From positions 42,539 to 106,538 of the forward strand of contig CAYULF010000022.1 of NCBI GenBank assembly GCA_964445695.1: a DNA stretch of 64,000 nt, in the 5' to 3' direction. Within the stretch, counting starts at the first letter, position 1. Each line of letters begins with the position of its first letter. Both the position numbers and the translations under genes were made by a program. The stretch is from JAUIKM01 sp964445695 (GTDB lineage Bacteria > Bacteroidota > Ignavibacteria > Kapaibacteriales > UBA7675). Under the pieces are notes generated by a model. That model searched no databases. It was given only the letters and a program-made list of their open reading frames with translations, and was not told where the DNA came from. Shown piece after piece: positions 41,766-50,445 of the stretch.

Positions 41766-42052
41766 ATGTCAATCCCGTAAATCCCCTTCAGGCGCCTAAA
41801 ATCGGCTCGCAGTCCGCGCCGCGCGTGGACGACCAGCAACCGGCCAACGAAGTACAGGCGCGCGAACGCCGCGATACGCTCGAACTGTCCAACGAAGCAC
41901 AGGACATTCGCGAAAACCAGCGCAATGAGTCGCTGGCGCAAATTCAATCGCAGATCAATGCCGGCTATTTCAATCGCCCGGAAGTGATTCGCGAGACGGC
42001 GGTCCAGATCAACAAGGAACTCAACTCGGAAATCCGCCGCGCCACCTCCTGA
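41762..42052 (+). CDS. FlgM-like anti-sigma-28 factor
   Basis: 96 residues. After a disordered N-terminus (typical of FlgM) comes RRDTLELSNEAQDI and a helix QIQSQINAGYFNRPEVIRE. This matches the FlgM pattern of D.lelS..A followed by I..G.Y..... . FlgM holds FliA inactive until export through the finished hook. It overlaps the upstream gene by ATGA. Its place at the end of a gene set driven by sigma-28-type promoters fits feedback control. Weak sequence similarity, so moderate confidence. Confidence 0.7.
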   Translation: MNVNPVNPLQAPKIGSQSAPRVDDQQPANEVQARERRDTLELSNEAQDIRENQRNESLAQIQSQINAGYFNRPEVIRETAVQINKELNSEIRRATS

Positions 42053-42104
42053 TCGTTCGTCGGCGCTTATCGGGCCGTCGTGTAATCCTGAGTAAAAACG
42101 TTGC

Positions 42105-42134
42105 GAACAGCCGGACCTGTGTCCGGCTGTTTTG
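42105..42134 (+). terminator. Intrinsic terminator of the flagellar cluster
   Basis: AACAGCCGGAC-ctgt-GTCCGGCTGTTTTG: perfect 11-bp stem, tetraloop and T tract, 53 bases past the FlgM-like stop. Confidence 0.92.
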
Positions 42135-42300
42135 CTTTAAATAGTGCGGCAAGTGCGCCTTTGGCATTTGTGTGAAAAAATCACTATACTTGCCCGGATT
42201 GTACGGAAGAGCCGATCGCACTGCATTTCTCCTGATCTGCTTCTGGGTCGATGGACAATGATGAAAATTTACTGGCGGATAATTTCTGGTAGGATGGGCT

Positions 42301-42741
42301 ATGTCCAGGAGTCTCAACAAAGTATTCTTGATTGGAAATGTCGGTAAAGATCCCAACGTTCGTTATACATCCAAGGGCGACCCCGTAGCGACTTTTCCGC
42401 TGGCGACTTCCGAAGTGTGGCGCGACAAGGACGGACAGATCCAGGAGCGCACGGACTGGCACAACATCGTGGCGTGGCGCAAGCTGGCTGAAATCATCCA
42501 GGAGCTGGTCAACAAGGGCTCGCGGGTCTTTGTTGAAGGGCGCATCCAGACGCGCTCATTTGAAGATCGGAGCGGCGAGCGACGCTATATCACGGAAGTC
42601 GTGGCCGAGAACCTGCTGCTGCTTGGGCCTCGGACTGGTATGAGCGGCGACGACGCCATGAACGACCGCCATCCGCTGGCCGGATACACCGCCGGTTCTT
42701 CGTCTCACAGCAAAAACCTCGACGACGATTTGCCGTTTTAA
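42301..42741 (+). CDS. ssb: Single-stranded DNA-binding protein
   Basis: 146 residues. The OB-fold starts MSRSLNKVFLIGNVGKDPNVRYT and continues through DWHNIVAWRKLAEI, KGSRVFVEGRIQTRS and ITEVVAENLLLL. It ends with the acidic DDDLPF tip used to bind partner proteins. It protects ssDNA in replication and repair as a tetramer. Single-gene unit, with its own terminator downstream. Confidence 0.96.
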   Translation: MSRSLNKVFLIGNVGKDPNVRYTSKGDPVATFPLATSEVWRDKDGQIQERTDWHNIVAWRKLAEIIQELVNKGSRVFVEGRIQTRSFEDRSGERRYITEVVAENLLLLGPRTGMSGDDAMNDRHPLAGYTAGSSSHSKNLDDDLPF

Positions 42742-42787
42742 TTCCCACTGAAATTCGTATTTTTGTCAGCTAATCCGGCATCGTGGC

Positions 42788-42809
42788 AAGCCCGCAACGG
42801 GCTTTTTCT
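42788..42809 (+). terminator. Intrinsic terminator of ssb
   Basis: AAGCCCG-caa-CGGGCTT followed by TTTC; 46 bases past the ssb stop. Its position argues against starting the next gene at the GTG at 42783. Confidence 0.85.
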
Positions 42810-42833
42810 GTTATTGGACGAACCTCATCCCGA

Positions 42834-43781
42834 ATGCGAACATCCCGCTCGACTGAAATCAAAGTCGGAGTCGTGAGTATTGTGGCGATTCTCCTTGCCG
42901 TCGTCGGCATTGGTCTGGCTAAAGGCTGGGCCGTGACGGGCAGTGCGCCGCCAATCTCGATTGTCTTCCCACGCAGTAACGGCCTGAATGCATCCGACCC
43001 GGTGACGGTGAACGGCGTGCGACGCGGTCAGGTAAGCTCGGTGAAAAATATCGACGAAGGCGTGCTGGTGCAGGCCGTTCTCGATCGCATCGATGACCTG
43101 AACGCCGACGCCACGGCGAGCATCACCATGCTGGAAATCACCGGCGGCAAGAAACTCGAAATAGAACCGGGCAGTGCGGCTGAACCGCTCAATCCGTCGC
43201 AACGCCTGGTCGGCGAAACCGCGCTCGACATTTCCCAGTTGATCGCCGTGGCGGGTGAACTGAGTCAGGTGGTCGTGCGCGTGGTCGACAACCTCGATAC
43301 TCTTACCAGTGCGGCCAAGGATATCGTCACCGATACGGTGTTTGTCGGCGACATCAAACAAGCGGCCTCGCGCGCCAATTCGCTGCTGGCGGATATGGAA
43401 GACTTTGTAGCCGAGACTCGCCCGGAAGTCGAAAATCTGCTCGAGGATGCACGCGTTCTCGTGTCGGAACTGCGCACGGCGGTTGAAGACAACTCGCCCA
43501 AGGTCGATACGCTGCTGACAAATCTGAACACGCTGGCGACCAATGCCGACAACACTCTTGGCAGCGTGGAACGTACGCTGGCCGGCGCGGACTCACTTAT
43601 GGCCGATATCTCCGGACTGATCGACGACATCAAAAACACGGAGGGCCTGGCCAACAAACTCGTCTACGATGAAGAGATGGCCAAACGCATCGAGAAAACC
43701 ATGCAGGCGCTCGAAAAATTCGTCGACCACGTTCGCAAATACGGCCTCAATACCAACGTCCGTCTGGGCTCGCGACCCTGA
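42834..43781 (+). CDS. MlaD/MCE-family lipid transport periplasmic protein
   Basis: 315 residues from ATG 42834; the earlier GTG start would put the ssb terminator in the coding region. One N-terminal membrane anchor (VGVVSIVAILLAVVGIGLA) and one MCE domain (about residues 45-130: VFPRSNGLNASDPVTVNGVRRGQVSSV). A long helical part follows, rich in heptads, ending with the VRKYGLNTNVRLG tail. MCE proteins form a ring that moves phospholipids between membranes with an ABC permease and ATPase. No mlaE or mlaF gene lies next to it. Confidence 0.88.
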   Translation: MRTSRSTEIKVGVVSIVAILLAVVGIGLAKGWAVTGSAPPISIVFPRSNGLNASDPVTVNGVRRGQVSSVKNIDEGVLVQAVLDRIDDLNADATASITMLEITGGKKLEIEPGSAAEPLNPSQRLVGETALDISQLIAVAGELSQVVVRVVDNLDTLTSAAKDIVTDTVFVGDIKQAASRANSLLADMEDFVAETRPEVENLLEDARVLVSELRTAVEDNSPKVDTLLTNLNTLATNADNTLGSVERTLAGADSLMADISGLIDDIKNTEGLANKLVYDEEMAKRIEKTMQALEKFVDHVRKYGLNTNVRLGSRP

Positions 43782-43818
43782 CCACAATTATTATTCCATA
43801 AAAAGGGCAGAAGGCAGA

Positions 43819-44466
43819 ATGAAAGGCACTCCGTTAACGGAAGATACGTATGACTACATCTGCCGTCTGTTTCCGGCGGAAGACGATTTTTTGCGGAATC
43901 TGAACCGCGATGCGGAAGCAGCCGAGATACCGCCGATTCACATCTCGCCGGAACAACTGGCATTTCTGCAGGTCTTCCTGCGCAGTATGGGCGCCAAACG
44001 CGTGCTGGAAATCGGATCGCTGGCGGGCTACTCCGCCATCGGTATGGCGCGGGCCCTGCCCGAAGACGGCATGGTGATTTGCCTTGAACTCGAACCGCAA
44101 TCGGTGCAATTTATCCGCCGCAAAGCCGAAGAGGCCGGCCTGAGCCACAAGATTCGCGTCATCCAGGGCGATGCCGCCGAGTCATTGCGCAACCTCGGCG
44201 CCGAGGCGCCTTTCGACTTTGTTTTTATCGACGCGGACAAACCACAATACAAGGCCTATATGGAGCTTAGTTACCCCCTGGTGCGCCAAGGTGGCGTCAT
44301 TGCCGGAGATAATGCCCTTGCATGGGGAAAGATCAGCCAGGAATCGATTGAGGAACCGGACGTGCGCGGCATGCAGGTTTTCAATCGCGCTCTGGCCGAG
44401 CACCCAGGAATGCAGGCTTGTCTCGTGCCCGTCGGCGACGGAATGGCAATGGGGGTAAAGTTGTAA
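43819..44466 (+). CDS. Class I SAM-dependent O-methyltransferase (COMT-like)
   Basis: 215 residues from ATG 43819; a 50-codon extension overlaps the MCE gene. ISPEQLAFLQVFLR leads into the SAM-binding VLEIGSLAGYSAIGMARALP and CLELEPQ. FDFVFIDADKPQY gives the metal-binding Asp pair, and GGVIAGDNALAWG follows. These are the hallmarks of the cation-dependent caffeoyl-CoA/catechol O-methyltransferase family. The usual EIGTFTGYS is EIGSLAGYS here. Substrate unknown; cytoplasmic. Confidence 0.92.
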   Translation: MKGTPLTEDTYDYICRLFPAEDDFLRNLNRDAEAAEIPPIHISPEQLAFLQVFLRSMGAKRVLEIGSLAGYSAIGMARALPEDGMVICLELEPQSVQFIRRKAEEAGLSHKIRVIQGDAAESLRNLGAEAPFDFVFIDADKPQYKAYMELSYPLVRQGGVIAGDNALAWGKISQESIEEPDVRGMQVFNRALAEHPGMQACLVPVGDGMAMGVKL

Positions 44467-44485
44467 TTTTGCCGGTCATCGAACA

Positions 44486-46279
44486 ATGAAGGTTTCCCTC
44501 AGCTCCATTCTCCGAATCTTGCTTCCCGCCATAGTTGCTGCCTGCGCCGCGGCCTGTTCTTCAGGGCGCAGCAGTGAATTTGAACTGAGCCGCGAAGACT
44601 ACGCGGTCAATCCAGACACCGAACAGCAGACGGAGACCGTCTACCTGGAAGGCACGCTGCCGATCGATCAGGTCGACAGCAAAACCTTGCGCGCCGATGT
44701 CTGGAAAATCGACGACACACACTACCCCGATTCCGTGCATGCTTTTGTGCGTGTGCTGGACAGCCAGAACAACTTCGTGACGCGCATGGGGCCTCCGCAC
44801 TTCCGTGGCGCGGACGCCTACCAGACGCACTGGCGCGAGGTGCGCGAAGAACTCTCGTATTTTGACGCCTACCGCAACATCCACAAGGTTGATGATTTCG
44901 TGGTGCGCGAATACTCCGACGGCGATTCCATTCCCTTTGCAATCTCGCTGGTCCTCGACCACGGCGGGTCCATGGGCGGCGCTATCGATGCGCTGATTGA
45001 CGGTTCGAAGATTTTTGTTTCCATGAAGCGGTCCTATGATCGCATGGCAATCCTGACCTTCAGCAATACACCCGACGTCATCGCCGAAATCACGAACAAC
45101 AAACGCGTGCTCAACGACGCCCTGGACGAAAAAGGCGGTCTGGACGAGCAGGGACGCTACACGGCGCTCTACGATGCCGCACTGGCCGGCATTAAACAAA
45201 TCGACGACGAACCTGCGGGAAGCCCGCGCGTGCTGGTGATCTTTACAGACGGTGAAGACAACTACTCGCGCGAGGATGCGCAGGCCGTGTACGACCTGGC
45301 CGTTAAAAATGAGGTCAGCGTCTATCCGATTGGTTTTGGTTATACCAACGACGACGTTCTCGGCGAACTCGCTCGGCGCACCGGCGGCAAGTTTTACAAA
45401 GCTTACTCGCGCGATGAACTGCTGGCCATTTTCCGCGACCTCTATCTTAGTCTGCGCAATTACTACCGCGTTTCCTGGGTGCCGCCCAACAAACCGCTGC
45501 TGCACGAAGTGACGGTAACGGTCGATGCGCCGGGACGCGACATTCCCATGTTGGCAATGGGAGAGTACGATCGAACCATCGGTGACGAGATCGCCAACAG
45601 GTTTATCCGCGTTGAACAGTCTCAGGACATCATTGCAGATTACCGTCGCGAGCGAGAAGATATCGCCGCCAATCAGGACGACAGATTTGCCGACAACCGC
45701 GGCGATGATAGCAACGGCGACAAGCGCGACGGCGACAACAGCAACGGCGACAATCGCGATGGCGACAACGGCGACAACCGCGGCGACAATGGCAACAGCG
45801 ACGACGGTGACAACGGTGATAACGACTCTACGATGCCGGAGCACGATCAGGCGCAGTTCGAGGTAGATCTGGCAAACAAATTTGATCAGACGACACGCTC
45901 GGGTCGCCAGGAAACATTTGACCTGCCGGATAACCTGTTTTTTGATGTCGGTGAGGACAAACTGCGTCCGGAAGCATTTGTCGTGCTGCGTTCAATCGCC
46001 AACAGCCTGAAAGGGAGTGAAGGAGTGCGGCTGCGCATTGTCGGGCACACGGACAATACCTGGGTTGCGGCCGGTTCAAAAAAGGAAATTGAGCGTCTGA
46101 ACCTGTTGCTCTCGCGGCGTCGCGCCAAAGCGGTGGAAGGTTTTCTCGTCAAGGAAGGCGTCGACCGCGATCGCCTTCAGTCGCTGGGTCGCGGCATGAG
46201 CCAACCGGTTGCAAACAACGATACCGAAGAAGGCCGCGCGCGCAACCGCCGCGTGGAATTTGTCATCATACGCCAGTAA
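44486..46279 (+). CDS. Lipoprotein with VWA domain, Asp/Asn/Gly-rich linker and OmpA peptidoglycan-binding domain
   Basis: 597 residues. The signal peptide ends in a lipobox (AACAAACSS). The VWA domain covers about residues 150-330 (ISLVLDHGGSMGG, FTDGEDNYS, VSVYPIGFGYT). Its MIDAS first loop is DHGGS instead of the canonical DxSxS, so metal binding may be altered. Residues ~404-450 are a low-complexity linker built from Gly-Asp-Asn units. The C-terminus (~480-597) is an OmpA/MotB-type domain (FFDVGEDKLRPEA, GHTDN, LSRRRAKAVEGFL, GMSQP, NRRVEFVI). It is probably an outer-membrane lipoprotein tied to peptidoglycan with VWA available for protein contacts. Partner unknown. Confidence 0.92.
   Translation: MKVSLSSILRILLPAIVAACAAACSSGRSSEFELSREDYAVNPDTEQQTETVYLEGTLPIDQVDSKTLRADVWKIDDTHYPDSVHAFVRVLDSQNNFVTRMGPPHFRGADAYQTHWREVREELSYFDAYRNIHKVDDFVVREYSDGDSIPFAISLVLDHGGSMGGAIDALIDGSKIFVSMKRSYDRMAILTFSNTPDVIAEITNNKRVLNDALDEKGGLDEQGRYTALYDAALAGIKQIDDEPAGSPRVLVIFTDGEDNYSREDAQAVYDLAVKNEVSVYPIGFGYTNDDVLGELARRTGGKFYKAYSRDELLAIFRDLYLSLRNYYRVSWVPPNKPLLHEVTVTVDAPGRDIPMLAMGEYDRTIGDEIANRFIRVEQSQDIIADYRREREDIAANQDDRFADNRGDDSNGDKRDGDNSNGDNRDGDNGDNRGDNGNSDDGDNGDNDSTMPEHDQAQFEVDLANKFDQTTRSGRQETFDLPDNLFFDVGEDKLRPEAFVVLRSIANSLKGSEGVRLRIVGHTDNTWVAAGSKKEIERLNLLLSRRRAKAVEGFLVKEGVDRDRLQSLGRGMSQPVANNDTEEGRARNRRVEFVIIRQ
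45697..45831 (+). repeat. Low-complexity coding repeat (GGCGACAAC-like units)
   Basis: Irregular tandem GGCGACAAC/AGCAACGGC units encoding Gly-Asp-Asn-rich linker residues of the VWA-OmpA lipoprotein. Prone to slippage in multiples of three, which would change linker length without breaking the frame. Confidence 0.7.
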
Positions 46280-46300
46280 AAGGCGGAGCCCGAAAGAGCT

Positions 46301-47200
46301 ATGAGCGTAGTGCTGGAAACCAACCTCCCGGGTACCGTCGGGAAGCGCACAGGAAAAGTTCGCGATGTGTATACATTGGCCGACGGGCGCCTGCTGCTGG
46401 TGACATCCGACAGGATTTCCGCCTTTGACGTCGTGATGAACGAAGGGATTCCCGGCAAGGGTGCAATCCTGACCAGCGTCAGTGCCCATTGGTTCCGGCA
46501 AACGCGGCACATCATTGCAAATCACCTGATTTCAACGGCGTTGGAAGACTTCCCGGCTGAACTTCAGACTTCAGCCGACGTGATCAAAGGGCGTTCCATG
46601 CTGGTGCGGCGGACCAATCCCTTTCCGGTTGAATGTGTGGTGCGCGCGTACCTGGCCGGTTCCGGCTGGAAGGAATATCGCGATACCGGTAAGATCTGCG
46701 GCGTGGCGCTGCCGTCGGGCTTGCAAAATGGCTCGCGTTTGCCCGAGCCGATTTTTACACCCGCCACCAAGGCGGCCGACGGCGACCACGACGAGAACAT
46801 TACTTTTGAACAGGCCGCGGAAGCCGTCGGCTCGGCCGAAACGATGGCGTATCTGCGCGACACCACGCTGAAATTGTTTAACTTCGTCAGCCATGAGCTG
46901 GAAGGCAAAGGGCTAATTCTGGCCGACACAAAATTGGAGTTCGGCCGTCAGGACGACGGCGAGATATTGTTGATCGACGAGGCTTTCACGCCGGATTCCT
47001 CCCGCATGTGGCTGGCCGACGATTACAAACCCGGCGCCGAACAAACAAACTTCGACAAACAGGTCCTGCGCGACTACCTCGAAACGCTCGACTGGAATAA
47101 AACAGCGCCGGCTCCGGCGCTTCCGACCGAAGTCATCGACCGCACGGTGGAGCGCTACCGCCACGTCGAAAAATTGATTCTGGGCGATAGTCCCGATTAA
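46301..47200 (+). CDS. purC: Phosphoribosylaminoimidazole-succinocarboxamide synthase (SAICAR synthetase)
   Basis: 299 residues, the size of the longer (yeast-like) PurC class. KRTGKVRDVYTL, LLLVTSDRISAFDVVMNEGIPGKG, VKGRSMLVRR-type, PVECVVRAYLAGSGWKEY, DEAFTPDSSR and a KQVLRDYLE segment are diagnostic. It joins CAIR and aspartate with ATP in purine synthesis. No other pur gene is adjacent. Confidence 0.96.
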   Translation: MSVVLETNLPGTVGKRTGKVRDVYTLADGRLLLVTSDRISAFDVVMNEGIPGKGAILTSVSAHWFRQTRHIIANHLISTALEDFPAELQTSADVIKGRSMLVRRTNPFPVECVVRAYLAGSGWKEYRDTGKICGVALPSGLQNGSRLPEPIFTPATKAADGDHDENITFEQAAEAVGSAETMAYLRDTTLKLFNFVSHELEGKGLILADTKLEFGRQDDGEILLIDEAFTPDSSRMWLADDYKPGAEQTNFDKQVLRDYLETLDWNKTAPAPALPTEVIDRTVERYRHVEKLILGDSPD

Positions 47201-47229
47201 CACTCTTTGTCCTGCGGATTTAACTGTTA

Positions 47230-48477
47230 ATGTCGACCCGAATTGAAACGGTGGAAATCAAGCGCGGCTTCGTCGATGCCTTCGACGTTGCCACTTTTCT
47301 CATGGCTGTCTCCCTGATCGCCGTGGGGTTGGTCTCCATTTACAGCGCCACATTTGACGCCGATTCCAGTGCGTACTTTACGCGCCAGGCGGTCTACGCG
47401 GGCGTCGGGCTCGCCGGAATGATCATGATGATGTTCGTTTCCGAGCGCATGCTGTTTAACATGGCTTACGTGCTGTACGGCTTCAGCATAGTCTTGCTGT
47501 TAATGTTGAAGGTTCTGGGTGTCAGCGGCGGCGGTGCTAAAAGTTGGCTTTATATCGGTTCGTTCGGGTTCCAGCCGTCGGAGGTCGCCAAGCTCGGTAC
47601 CTTGCTGGCTCTGGCGCGATTCATTTCGATGTCGCACGTCAACCTGCGCACGATTCGAGATCTGGGTATCGCCGCGGGCATTGTGGCACTGCCGCTTCTG
47701 TTTGTGCTGCTTGAACCCGATCCGGGTTCGGGCTCGGTCTTTATGATGATGTTCATCGGTGTTGTGCTCTGGGCCGGCGCCGATCTGTTTGTGATTTTCA
47801 GCGTGGTGGCGCCGGTTGTTGTGCTGCTTTCCGCATTTTTCGGCGATACCGCTTACTACGTCACGGCGTCCGTCGCGGTGCTCGCAGCTTTGCTCTTTCG
47901 ACGCAGGATTGTCGTAACGGCTCTCGTTATTGCACTTTGTGTCGGCGCGGGGCTCGTAAAAGATGTGATCTTTGAAGCGCTGCCGCCGCACCAACAACGC
48001 CGCATAGAGGTGCTGCTCAATCCCGACGCCGACCCGCTCGGCGCCGGATATCACGTGATCCAGTCAAAGATTGCCGTCGGCAGCGGCGGGCTGACGGGCA
48101 AGGGTTTCCTGCAGGGTACCCAGACTCAGTTGCGCTACATCCCGGAACAGCGTACTGATTTCATCTATTGCGTGCCCACGGAGGAATTCGGTTTCATCGG
48201 CGGTTCGCTGGTACTCGGCCTGCTGGCGGCGCTCATACTGCGCGCCATATCCGTCGCCCAGTTTGTACGCGAGCGTTTTCAGTCGGTGATTGTCATCGGA
48301 ATTGCGGTTATCTGGCTGTATCACACGACAGTTAACATAGGAATGGCCTTGGGGTTGATGCCGGTAATGGGGATTCCCCTGCCTTTCCTCAGCGCGGGTG
48401 GGACCGCTCTGATCATGAACATGCTCATGGTCGGTATTATCCTGAATTTTTATCGGCGGCGCGTCCTTCGGCCTTGA
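47230..48477 (+). CDS. rodA: Rod shape-determining protein RodA (SEDS peptidoglycan polymerase)
   Basis: 415 residues with about ten membrane helices. SEDS landmarks: LYIGSFGFQPSEVAKLGTLLALA, LLEPDPGSGSVFMMMF (with the catalytic Asp region), GKGFLQGTQTQLRYIPEQRTDFIYCVPTEEFGFIGG, and the C-terminal GIPLPFLSAGGTALI. The TQLRYIPEQRTDF form is typical of RodA over FtsW. It polymerises glycan with a class B PBP at the inner membrane for elongation; mreBCD and mrdA are not in the window. Confidence 0.93.
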   Translation: MSTRIETVEIKRGFVDAFDVATFLMAVSLIAVGLVSIYSATFDADSSAYFTRQAVYAGVGLAGMIMMMFVSERMLFNMAYVLYGFSIVLLLMLKVLGVSGGGAKSWLYIGSFGFQPSEVAKLGTLLALARFISMSHVNLRTIRDLGIAAGIVALPLLFVLLEPDPGSGSVFMMMFIGVVLWAGADLFVIFSVVAPVVVLLSAFFGDTAYYVTASVAVLAALLFRRRIVVTALVIALCVGAGLVKDVIFEALPPHQQRRIEVLLNPDADPLGAGYHVIQSKIAVGSGGLTGKGFLQGTQTQLRYIPEQRTDFIYCVPTEEFGFIGGSLVLGLLAALILRAISVAQFVRERFQSVIVIGIAVIWLYHTTVNIGMALGLMPVMGIPLPFLSAGGTALIMNMLMVGIILNFYRRRVLRP

Positions 48478-48519
48478 CGGTCATGTCGCCGCTTTGCACA
48501 GCTACTTCTCGACAGAACT

Positions 48520-49056
48520 ATGATATTATCCGACTCAGAGATTCTCGCGGGCATAGCCTCCGGTTCCATTGTGATTGACCCCTTTGATCGCGATTGCCTC
48601 GGTTCCAACAGCTACGATGTTCACCTGGGCAAGACGCTCGGCATGTACGTCGATGACGAACTGGACGCGCGCAAACACTGCCGCATCCGGCATTTTGACA
48701 TTCCGCCCGAAGGCATGGTGCTGCGGCCGAATGAGTTTTATCTTGGCGTCACGCAGGAATACACGGAGTCCCACGAGCACGTGCCGTTTCTTGAAGGCAA
48801 GTCAAGCACTGGACGTCTGGGGATTGATATTCACGCTACGGCCGGTAAAGGCGACGTCGGTTTCTGTAATACCTGGACGCTTGAAATTTCGGTCAAGTTG
48901 CCTGTGCGCGTCTACGAAGGCATGCCCGTTGGTCAGCTGATTTACTTCAGAGTCGATGGCGAAATTCTGACGCCCTACAACAAAAAAAGCTCGGCCAAAT
49001 ACAATCAATCGACCAACAAGCCGGTCGAATCCATGATGTGGAAAAACTTCCTATGA
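48520..49056 (+). CDS. dcd: dCTP deaminase
   Basis: 178 residues. MILSDSEILAGI, LGSNSYDVHLG, VTQEYTE, and the catalytic block EGKSSTGRLGIDIHATAGKGDVGF are family signatures. The C-terminus keeps PYNKKSSAKYNQS. It deaminates dCTP to dUTP for thymidylate supply. Its stop overlaps the next start as ATGA. Confidence 0.94.
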   Translation: MILSDSEILAGIASGSIVIDPFDRDCLGSNSYDVHLGKTLGMYVDDELDARKHCRIRHFDIPPEGMVLRPNEFYLGVTQEYTESHEHVPFLEGKSSTGRLGIDIHATAGKGDVGFCNTWTLEISVKLPVRVYEGMPVGQLIYFRVDGEILTPYNKKSSAKYNQSTNKPVESMMWKNFL

Positions 49057-49715
49057 TTTTCTTGCTTGTCATGCAGAGTTCAGTCTCACGTCCGGTTCTA
49101 AGTCTCGTATGCCTGCTGTGTCTGGCCGGTGTCGCGGCCTGTTCGTCGGGCGGCAATTCCGACGGCGGGTTTGACGCCGCCGCGATTGAAGCCATGCGCA
49201 GCGAAAAAGACGAAGCCTTCGCGTCGGAAGAATTTTCACCCATTCCCGAGGCGCAACGCGCGCAGTTCAAAGGCCTGAGTTATTACAAACCTTCGGCCGA
49301 CTATTGTGTGGAAGCGACGTTTGAAGCTGCGGCGCAGCCGCCCCTCCTGGAACTGCAAACCTCAAAAAGCAATGACGTGCGCAAATACGAACGCGCGGGC
49401 GAGTTTCACTTCACCGTGAACAATACCGCCTGTTCGTTGGCGGCTTATCAACGCCCGGACGGCCCGCACCGCAGCTTGTTTTTTGTGCCATTTCTCGACA
49501 AGACCAGCGGCGCGGAGACTTATGCCGCAGGTCGTTATCTCGACATCGAACAGCAAGACCATTCCGACGTGTATACTCTGGATTTTAACCTGGCGTACAA
49601 TCCCTATTGCGCGTACAATGAGCGCTACAGCTGTCCGCTCGTGCCGGAAGAAAATACCCTGTCCGTGGCTGTTGAGGCGGGGGAGAAGTATGTTGAAGAC
49701 GGAAAGATGCACTGA
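49053..49715 (+). CDS. DUF1684 lipoprotein
   Basis: 220 residues from ATG 49053 within the ATGA overlap with dcd; a GTG at 49038 is less likely. A signal peptide ends in lipobox LAGVAACSS. The rest is a DUF1684 domain: KGLSYYKP, FVPFLDKTSGAETYAAGRYLD and NPYCAYNERYSCPLVPEEN, then VAVEAGEKY. Proteins of this family are common in Bacteroidota and of unknown function. The coupling to dcd is probably a matter of compact gene arrangement. Confidence 0.9.
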   Translation: MIFLLVMQSSVSRPVLSLVCLLCLAGVAACSSGGNSDGGFDAAAIEAMRSEKDEAFASEEFSPIPEAQRAQFKGLSYYKPSADYCVEATFEAAAQPPLLELQTSKSNDVRKYERAGEFHFTVNNTACSLAAYQRPDGPHRSLFFVPFLDKTSGAETYAAGRYLDIEQQDHSDVYTLDFNLAYNPYCAYNERYSCPLVPEENTLSVAVEAGEKYVEDGKMH

Positions 49716-49720
49716 TAAAA

Positions 49721-50413
49721 ATGCATTTAACACAGATGCGGACAAGTATGCTGTTGCAGTTTAACAGACTTTGGCGTAAGAAACACCGACTGGCTGTCAG
49801 AACGGCGGCGCAACTCTGCGCGCTCAGTTTGATTCTGGCTCTGCCGTCCTGCCTGGTTGTTAAACGCGAAGTGGCCCCATTGCCGGAACGCAGCAGCGAT
49901 GTCAGCCCGCGCGCCGGTGTTGCCATGTCCGATGAAATCGTGTACTCTGAGCAGGGCGACATGGTTGTGCGCCTGCCGCAGGACTGGTTTTTTGTCGACA
50001 TCGGCAAGGAAGTTTCGTCCAACGTCATTGCGGCCGCATCGAATCCCGACTATACTCTGAGCCTGGTGTTTTCCGAACTGCGCGCCAATGAAAATCTGAT
50101 CGATCTGCACCAGAATGAAGGTCTGCTGGGCGTCGCTCGTGCCGGATTCCGCGCGCGCGAACGCAAAACGGCCGGAGCAGTTAAACAACTGGGTGAGATC
50201 GAATTGCGCGAGCTGGGCGCGCGTCGTTTCGGCATCTATGAGTTCAGCGACAACAACGGCGCTACGTTCAATCTCGCTTCGGTATTTAAGACCTCATTAA
50301 ACAATTTTTATGAGGTAGCGCTGGTGCAAATGGCCGATTTCAACCGGCCGGTGCCGCCGCGAGATTCAGTCGAGTCGATTTTTTCCGCCGTGCTGACAAC
50401 TGTCGTATACTGA
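49721..50413 (+). CDS. Hypothetical lipoprotein
   Basis: 230 residues, or slightly fewer if the start is ATG 49736 or 49748; none has a clear RBS. A hydrophobic stretch with a lipobox-like end (LSLILALPSC) suggests a lipoprotein. The body has alternating beta segments (DEIVYSEQGDMVVRLPQDWFFVDIGKE ... ASNPDYTLSLVFSELR) reminiscent of small PsbP/DcrB-like folds, which is only a guess. It lies 5 bases after the DUF1684 stop, so the two are likely co-transcribed. Family not recognised. Confidence 0.75.
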   Translation: MHLTQMRTSMLLQFNRLWRKKHRLAVRTAAQLCALSLILALPSCLVVKREVAPLPERSSDVSPRAGVAMSDEIVYSEQGDMVVRLPQDWFFVDIGKEVSSNVIAAASNPDYTLSLVFSELRANENLIDLHQNEGLLGVARAGFRARERKTAGAVKQLGEIELRELGARRFGIYEFSDNNGATFNLASVFKTSLNNFYEVALVQMADFNRPVPPRDSVESIFSAVLTTVVY

Positions 50414-50445
50414 ACAGTTGCGTCCATCAATCACCGGAGAGCGCC

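Noticed and set aside
45697..45831. Dockerin or RTX calcium-binding repeats in the VWA-OmpA linker
   Set aside because: The Gly-Asp-Asn units lack the fixed GGxGxDxUx or DxNxDG spacing; treated as a flexible linker.
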